Below are positions 22,039 through 30,019 of a DNA stretch of 38,438 nt, in pieces. The stretch spans positions 1-38,438 of the forward strand of contig NZ_FOSG01000033.1 of assembly GCF_900114215.1 (NCBI RefSeq), written 5' to 3'. Source of the DNA: Streptomyces mangrovi. Its GTDB lineage: Bacteria > Actinomycetota > Actinomycetes > Streptomycetales > Streptomycetaceae. The stretch's first letter is position 1; each line of letters opens with the position of its first letter. The notes beneath the pieces are model-generated. The model was not told the DNA's origin. It saw nothing but the letters and a program-made list of their open reading frames with translations, and did no database searches. Made by a program: the position numbers and the translations under genes.

Positions 22039-22701
22039 ATGCACTCCCCCCGTCCCCGCGCCCACGCCCCCGTCCGCCTCCGGTGCCGCCGCGCCCGCCG
22101 TACGCTGGCCGCCGGTACGGCCGCCGCCGCCCTGGCGCTGGCGGCCGCTCCCACCGCCGCGTCCGCCGCATCCGCCGCGGAGGGCGGGGAGGGGGGCGGC
22201 GGGCCGGGCACCGGCCAGGAGCTCACCCTCACCCCCGCCCGCGCGGGCGGGGACGGAGGAAGGGCCCTCGGCGTACGCGCCGTGTGCGAGGCGGGCGGCG
22301 CGGGCGGTGTCGTCTCCTCCCCCGCCTTCGAGCGGACCGTCGCGCTCGAACGCGCCGACGACCGTCCCGCCCTGGAGAGACACGCCACCGCCCCTCTGCG
22401 GGAGGGACTGGCCGTCGGCGGCAGCTATCCCGTGGTCGCGGTCTGCGGCACCGGGGAACTGCTGTCCGCCTCCTTCACGCACACCGGTGTCGCCGCGGAA
22501 CCCGGCGCCGGATCGTCCCCGGCGGCGGCCTTCGGCGGGGCGGCGGGGCTGGCTGGACTGACGGGGCTGGCAGGGCTGGCAGGGCTGGCGGCCGGCGCGG
22601 TGCTCCTGCGCCACCGCGTCGGCGCCCTGTCCGCGGCACACCGACTGCGCCGGATCGGCGGCCGGCGGGCCGGTGCCGGGCGGATCAGCGGCCGGCCTTG
22701 A
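22039..22701 (+). CDS. Secreted or membrane-anchored protein of unknown function
   Basis: A 220-residue protein I cannot assign. ATG at 22039 is chosen because GGAGG lies 8 nt upstream. The N-terminus is a long signal peptide: an Arg-rich region (RLRCRRARR), a hydrophobic core TLAAGTAAAALALAAAP and a cut near ASA-AS. A small domain with two Cys (VRAVCEAGG and VVAVCGTGE), possibly disulphide-bonded, follows a Gly-rich linker. The C-terminus has one membrane span (AAFGGAAGLAGLTGLAGLAGLAAGAVLL, with repeated GLAGL) and a basic tail, so it is probably anchored in the membrane with the domain outside. Its last 17 bases overlap the convergent kinase gene. Confidence 0.75.
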   Translation: MHSPRPRAHAPVRLRCRRARRTLAAGTAAAALALAAAPTAASAASAAEGGEGGGGPGTGQELTLTPARAGGDGGRALGVRAVCEAGGAGGVVSSPAFERTVALERADDRPALERHATAPLREGLAVGGSYPVVAVCGTGELLSASFTHTGVAAEPGAGSSPAAAFGGAAGLAGLTGLAGLAGLAAGAVLLRHRVGALSAAHRLRRIGGRRAGAGRISGRP

Positions 22702-24535
22702 TCCGGTCGTCCTGGAGCGAGGTCAGCCGCAGGACGACCAGGATCGCCAGCACCGTGGCGGGCACGGTCAGGAAGCCGGAGAGGACCGTGAGGGCCGCGC
22801 TGCCCTGCGCCTGGTCGACGGTCTCGGCCTCGTACCACGGCTCGTAGTTGAGGATCCCGACGATCATGCCGGCCAGCCACATCGTCCACCAGCCGTTGAG
22901 CAGGCCGCGGTTGCTGCTCCGGCGGGGGCCGTACCAGGTGGTACGGGTCGAGGTGGGGTCGCTGTGGTCGCAGACGTCGTTGATGATCTGCTTGGGCATG
23001 AAGAACCAGATCACCGGCACCAGCCAGGAGCCGATCGCCCATCCTTGGTGATAACGGATCTGTCCGGGTGCGAACACCTCGGCGTTCGCCCGGACCCGCC
23101 AGAACCACACCAGCCACAGCACGATCACCGGCAACTGGAACAGGGCGGAGAGGGCCGCCATCACCTCGGTGGTGTTCCGCAGGGAGTCGTGGTCGATGGC
23201 CACGTACTTCAGGGAAGCCCCCTCGTGGAGGCCGTCCAGCTCCCCGTAGACCCGGAAGTCCAGCACGAGCTGCACCAGCGTGCACAGCAGCAGGGCGCTC
23301 AGCCCGGCGCTCAGCACGAGGGACAGCGTGCGCGCCGAGCGTGCGACGCCGGGGCGCGCGGCGCCGCCGGGCGCGGGGTAGGGGGCGGTGACCGGGGGCG
23401 GGGGCGTGGAGTTCCACGGCCGGGGCGCCTGCCGCGCGTACGGCGCGGCGGCCGGTCCCGACGGATACGCGGGCTGGGGCGGCACGGTCGGCGGAACGGG
23501 CGTCGTGTACCCCGGCACGGCCCCCGGCGCGAGTCCCATGTGCGGCGCGGGCGTGCCCGGTGAGACGGGCGGCGCGGACGGAGCCGAACCCGCCGCGGCC
23601 CCGGGCCGCGCGAGGGCGCTCGCCGCCGCTTCCGGGTCCTCGCTGTCCAGCAGCCGCACCGCGTGGCGGCCGAGCTGGGCCAGCACCTCGCCCGGCAGCC
23701 AGGTCCCGCCGGACGGCGTGTGTGCCGCGACACGGGCGGCCAGAGCGTCCAGGGAGGGCCGGCCGGCCGGGGCCTTGACCAGGCAGTCCGCCACCAGTTC
23801 GCGCAGCGGCCCGGACAGGCCGGTCAGGTCGGGCTCCTCCTCCGCGATGCGGAACAGCAGCGCGTGGAAGCCGCTGTCGGCGGTGCCGAACGGCATCCGC
23901 CCGGTCGCCGCGTAGGCGAGCACCGCGCCGAGGCAGAACACGTCGCCGGCCGGGGTGACCCGCTCACCGCGCACCTGCTCGGGCGACATGAAGCCCGGCG
24001 AGCCGATGACGGCTCCGGTCTGCGTCAGCCCGCTCCCGGTCACGGAGTCCAGGGCGCGGGCGATGCCGAAGTCGATCACCTTCGGCCCGTCGATGGTGAC
24101 CAGCACGTTCGAGGGCTTCAGGTCGCGGTGCACCAGCTCCGCGCCGTGGATCGCGCGCAGCGCCTCGATCAGCCCGGCGGCCAGCGCGTACACCGAGCGC
24201 TCGGGCAGCGGCCCGTAGTCCTCGTCCACCACCTCCTGCAGCGACGGCCCGGCGATGTAGCCGGTGGCCACCCAGGGGGTCGCGGCGTCGGTGTCGGCGT
24301 CCAGCACCGGAGCCGTCCACTGGCCGCCGACCCGCCGCGCGGCGTTGACCTCCTTGGCGAAGCGCTCGCGGAAGGAGGGCCGGCCGGCCAGCTCCTCCTG
24401 GACGACCTTCACCGCGACCGTACGGCCGCGTTCGGAACGCGCCAGGTAGACCCGGCCCATCCCGCCCGCGCCCAGTCTGCCCAGCAACCTGTACGCGCCG
24501 ATCCAGCGCGGGTCACCGTCCCCCAGTGGTTCCAT
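22685..24535 (-). CDS. Serine/threonine protein kinase with C-terminal DUF4328-like membrane domain
   Basis: A 616-residue Hanks-type kinase. ATG at 24535 is preferred (GGGGAGGAG 9 nt upstream) to the GTG eight codons earlier. The kinase domain (about 14-280) has GAGGMGRVY, Lys43 in AVKVV, HRDLKPSN (catalytic Asp near 138), DFG in VIDFGIAR and SPGFMSPEQ. A Pro/Ala-rich linker (about 310-400) leads to a membrane domain with about five spans. Its sequence (ANAEVFAPGQIRYHQGWAIGSWLVPVIWFFMPKQIINDVCDHS) matches the DUF4328 pattern. DUF4328 is normally a separate membrane protein, so the fusion would put the kinase at the membrane without a PASTA sensor. TATTCT at 24571-24576 is a likely -10. Confidence 0.94.
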   Translation of the reverse strand: MEPLGDGDPRWIGAYRLLGRLGAGGMGRVYLARSERGRTVAVKVVQEELAGRPSFRERFAKEVNAARRVGGQWTAPVLDADTDAATPWVATGYIAGPSLQEVVDEDYGPLPERSVYALAAGLIEALRAIHGAELVHRDLKPSNVLVTIDGPKVIDFGIARALDSVTGSGLTQTGAVIGSPGFMSPEQVRGERVTPAGDVFCLGAVLAYAATGRMPFGTADSGFHALLFRIAEEEPDLTGLSGPLRELVADCLVKAPAGRPSLDALAARVAAHTPSGGTWLPGEVLAQLGRHAVRLLDSEDPEAAASALARPGAAAGSAPSAPPVSPGTPAPHMGLAPGAVPGYTTPVPPTVPPQPAYPSGPAAAPYARQAPRPWNSTPPPPVTAPYPAPGGAARPGVARSARTLSLVLSAGLSALLLCTLVQLVLDFRVYGELDGLHEGASLKYVAIDHDSLRNTTEVMAALSALFQLPVIVLWLVWFWRVRANAEVFAPGQIRYHQGWAIGSWLVPVIWFFMPKQIINDVCDHSDPTSTRTTWYGPRRSSNRGLLNGWWTMWLAGMIVGILNYEPWYEAETVDQAQGSAALTVLSGFLTVPATVLAILVVLRLTSLQDDRIKAGR

Positions 24536-24570
24536 CGCGCGCGGCTCCTCCCCGTTCACCTCGTCCGTCG

Positions 24571-24576
24571 AGAATA
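24571..24576 (-). promoter_or_regulatory. Candidate -10 of the kinase gene
   Basis: Minus-strand TATTCT would start transcription roughly 30 nt before the chosen ATG, leaving room for the GGGGAGGAG site. The 24560-24683 gap also holds a run of GGGAGC-like hexamers at 24640-24672. Confidence 0.4.
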
Positions 24577-24683
24577 GAGGTGCGGACGCACACCGGTGAC
24601 GACGGCAACCGATCCGTGACCGGTTCCCTCGCGCCAGGACCGGGAGCGGGACCGGGCGCGGGAGCGGGAGCGGGCCGGACGCT

Positions 24684-25349
24684 TCAGCCTCCGGGGACGA
24701 CGAGCCCCGACTCGTAGGCGAAGACGGCCGCCTGGGTGCGGTCGCGCAGCCCCAGCTTGACCAGCACCCGGCTGACGTGCGTCTTCACGGTGGACTCGGC
24801 GACGACGAGGCGGTCGGCGATCTCGCCGTTGGACAGGCCCCGGGCGACGAGCGCGAGCACCTGCGTCTCGCGCTCGGTCAGATCCCCGATGCGCTCCCTG
24901 AGCGGGGTACGCGGACCGGCGGAGGCCGAGAGCCGGGAGAACTCCGCGATCAGCCGCCGGGTGACCGTCGGCGCGAGCAGCGCCTCGCCGGCCGCCACCG
25001 TCCGCACCCCGTCGGCCAGTTGACCGGCGGAGGCGTCCTTGAGCAGGAAGCCGCTCGCCCCGGCGCGCAGCGCCTGGTAGACGTACTCGTCCAGGTCGTA
25101 GGTGGTCAGGATCAGCACCCTGGCGGCCGAGCCGGAGGCGCAGATCTCGCGGGTGGCCTCCAGCCCGTTGACCACGGGCATGCGGATGTCCATCAGCACG
25201 ACGTCCGGTTCCAGTCCGGCGACCGCCTCCACGGCCTCGCGCCCGTTGACCGCCTCGCCGACGACCTCCATGTCCGGCTGGGCGTTCAGCAGGACGGAGA
25301 AGCCCTCGCGGACCATCATCTGGTCGTCGGTGATCACCACCCGGATCAC
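24684..25349 (-). CDS. NarL-type response regulator
   Basis: A 221-residue transcription factor. GTG at 25349 overlaps the kinase stop (GTGA) and has GGAAGGA upstream. The receiver domain has ITDDQMMVREGF (Asp8-Asp9), phospho-acceptor Asp54 in VVLMDIRMPVVNG, Thr in LILTTYDLDEYV and Lys in GFLLKDASAG. The LuxR-type helix-turn-helix is DLTERETQVLALVARGLSNGEIADRLVVAESTVKTHVSRVLVKLGLRDRTQAAVFAYESG. It pairs with the kinase at 25346-26791; no target is obvious nearby. Confidence 0.96.
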   Translation of the reverse strand: MIRVVITDDQMMVREGFSVLLNAQPDMEVVGEAVNGREAVEAVAGLEPDVVLMDIRMPVVNGLEATREICASGSAARVLILTTYDLDEYVYQALRAGASGFLLKDASAGQLADGVRTVAAGEALLAPTVTRRLIAEFSRLSASAGPRTPLRERIGDLTERETQVLALVARGLSNGEIADRLVVAESTVKTHVSRVLVKLGLRDRTQAAVFAYESGLVVPGG

Positions 25350-26791
25350 GGCGCGTCCTTCCGGGGCCCGGCCCCCGGTGCGGCATCCGGTGCGGCATCC
25401 GGCCCGTCGTTCGGTGCGGCGTCCGATGCGGTGCCCGATGCGGTGTCGGGCTCCACCGGCAGGAACGCCTCCACCGCGAAGCCGCCGTCCTCGGTCTCCT
25501 CCGCCGTCAGCTCGCCCCCGAGCATCGCCGCGCGCTCCCGCATCCCCATCAGCCCGTGCCCGGATCCCTGGGACGCCTTCACCAGGCCGTCCGGCGGCCC
25601 GTTGACGATCCGCAGGCCGAGCCCGACCGGTACGTAGCCCAGCTCCACCCGGGCGCTCGCGCCGGGCGCGTGGCGCAGGGCGTTGCTCAGCGCCTCCTGC
25701 ACGATGCGGTACGCGGACAGCTCCACCCCCTGCGGCAGCGGCCGCTGCCTCCCGGTGGTCACCGACTCCACCTCCAGCCCGGCCCGGCGCACGTTCTCCA
25801 GCAGGTCGCCGAGATCGGTGAGGGTGGGCTGCGGCGCCTCGGGGCCCCAGTCGTCCAGGTCGCCCGGCAGATCGGCCCGGACGACGCCCAGGACGCGACG
25901 CAGCTCGGTCAGGGCCGTCACCGCGTTCCGGCGGATGCCGGCCAGCGCCGCCACCAGTTCCTCGGGCGGGTCCTGGACGCGGTAGGGGGCCGCCTCGGCC
26001 TGGATGGCGACCACCGACATGTGATGGGCCACCACATCGTGCAGCTCGCGGGCGATGGTGGTGCGCTCCTCCAGCAGGGTGCGCCGGGACCGCTCCTCCT
26101 CCACCACCGCGACCTGCTCGACGACCTGCCGCCGCGAGTCGCGCCAGCCGCGCACGGCGAGCAGCAGGGTGAGGGCGATCCCCGAGACCACCGTCATGGC
26201 GAAGGCGACCGCGGCGCCCCGGTGGGGGTCCGTCGCGGCGGCGAGCCCGCCGGCCAGCGCGGTCAGCAGCCACATGTGGACCGAGGTCCGGGGCCCGGTG
26301 CGGGCGGCGACGACCAGCAGCACCACCAGATGCGCCACGAAGGAGACGCCCGTCCAGGGCCAGGCGACCCATACTCCGGGGGCGACGGCCGCCGTGAAGA
26401 GCATGCCGCCGAGCGACAGCCAGAAGGCACCGATCGGCCGGAATATCAGCACGACCAGCGGCACGCCGAGGAACAGCGCCCGGACGAAACTTCCGTCACT
26501 GGAGTAGGAGTTGACGACCTCGATGAACATCAGCAGCAGCGCCAGGCCCACCAGGGCCAGGTGCGGCAGCCGGCGTGCCGGGCCGCGCAGGGCGGCGGGC
26601 AGCGGGCGCAGCAGGCGGTGGTCCCCGGGCAGCGGGGGCAGCGGCCGGAAGGCGAAGGCCCCGGTCAGCAGGTCCGCGCGCAGGTCGTGCAGGGCGTCGC
26701 GGGCCATCCGCAGCTCGGTGGGCTGCCGGGAGCCGCCGGTCGTCCCGGTGGCCGCCGTCTTCGTCGCGGCGGTTTTCGCGGTGTCTGTCAC
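25346..26791 (-). CDS. Sensor histidine kinase (HisKA_3 type)
   Basis: A 481-residue membrane kinase. Residues about 78-215 hold five or six spans with short loops and no extracellular domain. A coiled segment with VVEEERSRRTLLEERTTIARELHDVVAHHMSVV carries the phospho-acceptor His251. The ATPase domain has IVQEALSNALRHAPGA (N box) and GHGLMGMRERAAMLGG (G box). After about residue 445 the protein ends in a repetitive Asp/Ala/Pro/Gly tail made by degenerate GCGGCATCCGGT-like repeats. The GTG start has no ribosome site, but TAGTGT lies exactly 7 nt before it, so it is probably leaderless. Confidence 0.95.
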   Translation of the reverse strand: MTDTAKTAATKTAATGTTGGSRQPTELRMARDALHDLRADLLTGAFAFRPLPPLPGDHRLLRPLPAALRGPARRLPHLALVGLALLLMFIEVVNSYSSDGSFVRALFLGVPLVVLIFRPIGAFWLSLGGMLFTAAVAPGVWVAWPWTGVSFVAHLVVLLVVAARTGPRTSVHMWLLTALAGGLAAATDPHRGAAVAFAMTVVSGIALTLLLAVRGWRDSRRQVVEQVAVVEEERSRRTLLEERTTIARELHDVVAHHMSVVAIQAEAAPYRVQDPPEELVAALAGIRRNAVTALTELRRVLGVVRADLPGDLDDWGPEAPQPTLTDLGDLLENVRRAGLEVESVTTGRQRPLPQGVELSAYRIVQEALSNALRHAPGASARVELGYVPVGLGLRIVNGPPDGLVKASQGSGHGLMGMRERAAMLGGELTAEETEDGGFAVEAFLPVEPDTASGTASDAAPNDGPDAAPDAAPGAGPRKDAP

Positions 26792-26798
26792 GGTGACG

Positions 26799-26804
26799 AC
26801 ACTA
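26799..26804 (-). promoter_or_regulatory. -10 box for the leaderless sensor kinase
   Basis: Minus-strand TAGTGT is followed by 7 nt (CGTCACC) and then the GTG start codon. Confidence 0.5.
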
Positions 26805-26865
26805 GGGACCGCGGGCGCCGGAGTCGTCCGCCCGCGGTCGCATCCTCAGAGGTCCGTCTCAGGTA

Positions 26866-27645
26866 CTACAGGCCCGGGCGTCTCACGCCCGCGTACCGCA
26901 CCAACTCCCGTGCCGCCAAAGCGAAGGCCGCCGTGCCCGGGGTGACGGGCGCGTAGTGGCCGGTGCCGGGCAGCTCGGTGAGCCGGGCGGCCGGCCGGGC
27001 GGCGGCATAGCGGCGGGACAGCTCGACGGGCACGTCCGCGTCCTCGGTGCCGTGCAGCAGCACCACGGGAGCCGCCCCGGGGTCCGGCGGCGGCAGCGAT
27101 ATCGGGTCCGCTTCGGCCAGCCGGGCCGCGAGGTGCTCCTCACCGCCCAGCAGCTCGGCCACCGCGCCGCCGCTCAGGCCCAGTTCATGGGCGCGGGCGA
27201 GGTCGGCGACCGGGGCGACGGCGACCACCGGGCACCGCGCCAGGCCCCGGGAGGCCGCCCACAGGGCGAGGTGGCCGCCCGCCGAGTGCCCGGCCAGCGC
27301 CCGCAGCTCCCCCACCCCGCGCAGATGCTCCAGGGCGGCGCCGACGTCGTCGAACGTACCCGGCAGGCCGCCGCCCCCGCCGACGCGCCGGTACTCCACC
27401 AGCGCCACCCGCAGCCCGTACCCGCCGGCCAGCTCGGCGGCGAGCGGGGACAGATGGGCGCGGTCGTACGCCTCCCGCCAGAAGCCGCCGTGCAGGACGG
27501 CCACCAGGGGCGCGCCGGGCGGGCCGTACAGGTCGATCGCCTGCGAGGGGTGGGAGCCGTAGCGCTCGCCGGCGGACGGCGCCACCGGGGCCAGGCCCAG
27601 CAGCGCCGCCTCCTCCGCCCCGCCCGCGGCCGCCGTCTCAGGCAT
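26866..27645 (-). CDS. kynB: Kynurenine formamidase, alpha/beta-hydrolase type
   Basis: A 259-residue alpha/beta hydrolase, last gene of the kynurenine operon, which should hydrolyse N-formylkynurenine to kynurenine and formate. HGGFW at residues 52-56 is the HGGXW oxyanion motif typical of animal-type kynurenine formamidases. The nucleophile is Ser121 in AGHSAGGHLALW; the acid is in HGTEDADVPVELS (Asp202 or Asp204) and the base is His230 in GTGHYAPV. Bacteria more often use the unrelated metal-dependent KynB, so the symbol denotes function, not homology. Its ATG overlaps the kynureninase stop by 8 nt (ATGCCTGA). Assignment rests on motif plus operon context. Confidence 0.85.
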   Translation of the reverse strand: MPETAAAGGAEEAALLGLAPVAPSAGERYGSHPSQAIDLYGPPGAPLVAVLHGGFWREAYDRAHLSPLAAELAGGYGLRVALVEYRRVGGGGGLPGTFDDVGAALEHLRGVGELRALAGHSAGGHLALWAASRGLARCPVVAVAPVADLARAHELGLSGGAVAELLGGEEHLAARLAEADPISLPPPDPGAAPVVLLHGTEDADVPVELSRRYAAARPAARLTELPGTGHYAPVTPGTAAFALAARELVRYAGVRRPGL

Positions 27646-28948
27646 CGCGCTCCGCCAGCACCTCGCCGAGGACCCGGGCGGCCAGCTCGGCGTCGGCGAA
27701 GGACGTGTACAGCGGGGTGAAGCCGAAGCGCAGCACGTCCGGGCGGCGGAAGTCGCCCACCACGCCGCGCGCGACCAGCTCCGCCATCACCTCCCCGGCG
27801 TCCGCGCAGCGCAGCGCGACCTGGCTGCCGCGCCGGGCGTGCTCGGCCGGGGTCACGGACTCCACCCGCCCGGCGGGTACACAGCTCTCCACACAGCGCA
27901 GGAAGAAGTCCGTCAGGGCCAGGCTCTTGGCGCGTACGGCCGCCACGTCCACCCCGTCCCAGACCTTCAGCGCCTCCTCCAGCGCCAGCATGGACAGGAT
28001 GTCCGGCGTACCGACCCGGCCGCGCCGCGCGCCGTCGGCGGGCTCGTACTCCGGGGTCATGCCGAACGGGTCGGCGTGCGAGTGCCAGCCGGGCAGCGGG
28101 GAGTCGAAGCGCGGCTGGAGACCACTGCGGACGTAGAGGTACGCCGGGGCGCCGGGGCCGCCGTTGAGGTACTTGTACGTGCAGCCGACGGCCAGGTCCA
28201 CGCCGTGCTCGTCCAGCCCGACCGGGAGGGCGCCCGCGCTGTGGCACAGGTCCCACACCGTGTACGCCCCCGCCTCGTGGGCGGCGGCGGTGATGCCGGG
28301 CAGGTCGTGGAGTTCGCCGGTGCGGTAGTCGACGTGGTTGACCAGCACGGCGGCGGTGCGCGGGCCCACCGAGCCGGGGATGCCCCCGGCCGGGATCGCA
28401 CGGACCGCGGCGCCGGTCAGCCGGGCCGCGGAGGCGGCGATGTAGCCGTCGGTGGGGAAGGTGGTGGCGTCCACCAGCAGATCGGTGCGGGCCGGGTTGT
28501 CCTCACGGGCCATCCGGATCGCGGCGACCACCGCCTTGAGGACGTTGACGCTGGTGGAGTCGCCCGCCACGATCTGGCCGGGCGCGGCGCCGACGATCGG
28601 GGCGATCAGATCGCCGACCCGCTCGGGCGCGGTCCACCAGCCGGACTCGGTCCAGGACCGGATCCGCAGCCGCCCCCACTCGCGCTCCACCACGTCGGCG
28701 ACGCGTGCGGGCACGGAACGGGGCAGTGCGCCGAGGGAGTTGCCGTCGAGGTAGACGACGCGCTCGCCCTTCTCGTCCTCCAGGACGAAGGCGTCGCGTC
28801 GGCCGGCCAGACCGTCGGCGGCGTCGAGCTTCGCGGCCTCCTCGCGTAGGGCGGTGTTCCCGGGGGTGTTTCCGCGGGTGTCCCCGGCTGCGTTTCCGGC
28901 TGCGTTCTCGGAGGCGTTCTCGGAGGCGTTCTCGGTTGCTTCAGACAT
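27638..28948 (-). CDS. kynU: Kynureninase
   Basis: A 436-residue PLP enzyme that cleaves kynurenine to anthranilate and alanine. Motifs are VYLDGNSLGALP, GDSTSVNVLKAV, NHVDYRTGELHDL, WDLCHSAGALPV and the PLP lysine (about 259) in GCTYKYLNGGPG; FGMTPEYEPADGARRGRVGTPDI and RPDVLRFGFTPLYTSFAD close the fold. The ATG at 28948 overlaps the dioxygenase stop (ATGTCTGA). The first ~32 residues (MSEATENASENASENAAGNAAG...) are a repeat-encoded extension that other kynureninases need not have. Loss of the extension by choosing a later start is possible, but the overlap supports this one. Confidence 0.96.
   Translation of the reverse strand: MSEATENASENASENAAGNAAGDTRGNTPGNTALREEAAKLDAADGLAGRRDAFVLEDEKGERVVYLDGNSLGALPRSVPARVADVVEREWGRLRIRSWTESGWWTAPERVGDLIAPIVGAAPGQIVAGDSTSVNVLKAVVAAIRMAREDNPARTDLLVDATTFPTDGYIAASAARLTGAAVRAIPAGGIPGSVGPRTAAVLVNHVDYRTGELHDLPGITAAAHEAGAYTVWDLCHSAGALPVGLDEHGVDLAVGCTYKYLNGGPGAPAYLYVRSGLQPRFDSPLPGWHSHADPFGMTPEYEPADGARRGRVGTPDILSMLALEEALKVWDGVDVAAVRAKSLALTDFFLRCVESCVPAGRVESVTPAEHARRGSQVALRCADAGEVMAELVARGVVGDFRRPDVLRFGFTPLYTSFADAELAARVLGEVLAERDA
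28858..28937 (-). repeat. 12-bp repeat array encoding the kynureninase N-terminus
   Basis: Plus-strand units GCGTTCTCGGAG, GCGTTCTCGGAG and GCGTTCTCGGTT follow more degenerate copies (GCGTTTCCGGCT, GTGTTTCCGCGG). In protein they read ENASENASENAAGNAAG. The unit keeps the frame, so copy number can vary without breaking the gene. Confidence 0.75.
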
Positions 28949-29834
28949 AGCTGCGGGCCGTCCAGAGCTCGGGGAAGACGTTCTTGCGGGCGCGCTTCTC
29001 CAGCCAGGCCACACCCGCGGAACCACCGGTGCCCTGTTTGGAGCCCATCGCGCGGCGGGTGGCCACCAGATGGTCGTTGCGCCAGCGCCAGACCTGCTCG
29101 GCCACCTCGGTCAGCGCCTCGCCCAGGCGCAGCAGCTCGCTGCCGGGGTCGCCGGAGTAGATCCGCGCCCAGACCTGCTCCACCCGCGGATGGGGCTCGT
29201 ACCGCTGCGAGACGTCCCGGCCGGTGACCTCCTCGGGGATGTCCTCGCCGCGGCGGGCGAGATAGCGCAGCACCTCGTCGTACAGGCTCGGCTCGTGCAG
29301 CGCCTTCTCCAGCTCGTCGTACACGCGCGGCGCGCCGCGGTGCGGGACGAGCATGGACGCGGACTTCTCCCCGAGCATGAACTCCATGCGCCGGTACATC
29401 GCGGACTGGAAGCCGGACCCCTCGCCGAGGGCACCGCGGTAGGCGTTGAACTGCGCCGGGGTGAGGTGGGCCAGGGGCTCCCAGGAGGCGTTGAGCGAGA
29501 GCATCTCGTACACCGAGCGCTTGAGCGCCTCCAGCGCGGTGCGGGGGTCGTCCGCGCGCAGCGCCCGGGAGGCGACCGTCCACTCGTGGACGATGACGGT
29601 GAACCACAGCTCCATCACCTGTGTGGTCACCAGGAAGGACATCTCTCCGGGGTCGTCGGAGAGGGGGTGCTGGAGGTGGGTGAGGACGTCCGCCCTGACG
29701 TAGTCCTCGTACGGGGTGGTGCCCGCGAAGTCGAGGTTCGGGTTCTCCGAACCGTTCTCGGCTCCGGGGCCGGTTCCGGACTGCGCTCCGGTCGGCTGTG
29801 ACGTCCTGGACGGTTCTGACGACTCTGACGGCAT
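28941..29834 (-). CDS. kynA: Tryptophan 2,3-dioxygenase
   Basis: A 297-residue haem enzyme, first of the operon, opening the tryptophan indole ring to N-formylkynurenine. The first ~33 residues are a Ser/Gly/Glu-rich leader. The core begins NLDFAGTTPYEDYVRADVLTHLQHPL, with a putative substrate-binding His56. Then come TTQVMELWFTVIVHEW, NAYRGALGEGSGFQSAMYRRMEF and RWRNDHLVATRRAMGSKQGTGGSAGV; His255 in NDHLVATRRAMG is the haem ligand and GTGG the substrate-binding loop. Length and motif order are standard. The stop overlaps kynU by 8 nt, so the three genes are translationally coupled. Confidence 0.97.
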   Translation of the reverse strand: MPSESSEPSRTSQPTGAQSGTGPGAENGSENPNLDFAGTTPYEDYVRADVLTHLQHPLSDDPGEMSFLVTTQVMELWFTVIVHEWTVASRALRADDPRTALEALKRSVYEMLSLNASWEPLAHLTPAQFNAYRGALGEGSGFQSAMYRRMEFMLGEKSASMLVPHRGAPRVYDELEKALHEPSLYDEVLRYLARRGEDIPEEVTGRDVSQRYEPHPRVEQVWARIYSGDPGSELLRLGEALTEVAEQVWRWRNDHLVATRRAMGSKQGTGGSAGVAWLEKRARKNVFPELWTARSYV

Positions 29835-29959
29835 GGCTGTTCTCTGTTCTCCTCGCGCGCTCGCCCGGGGTCGCCGGGCCTTCTCCGCAGATCATCGGTT
29901 CGGGACCCGGCGACGGCAAGGGCCGATCGGGAGGGATCTCCCGTCAGAGGGTGTCTCCC

Positions 29960-30019
29960 GTCAGGAGAACTGTCGGGAGAGTTGTCGGGAGAGCTGTCGG
30001 GAGAACTCTCAGGAGAGCG
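29960..30019 (+). repeat. Five 12-bp tandem repeats overlapping the DUF3151 gene end
   Basis: Units of GTCGGGAGARYT start at 29960, 29972, 29984, 29996 and 30008; the outer ones are degenerate (GTCAGGAGAACT, CTCAGGAGAGCG). The last unit contains the stop codon of the minus-strand gene at 30009. Copies can pair with the reverse-oriented TCTCCCGTC upstream (29934-29960), so the array may act as a terminator. Confidence 0.8.
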
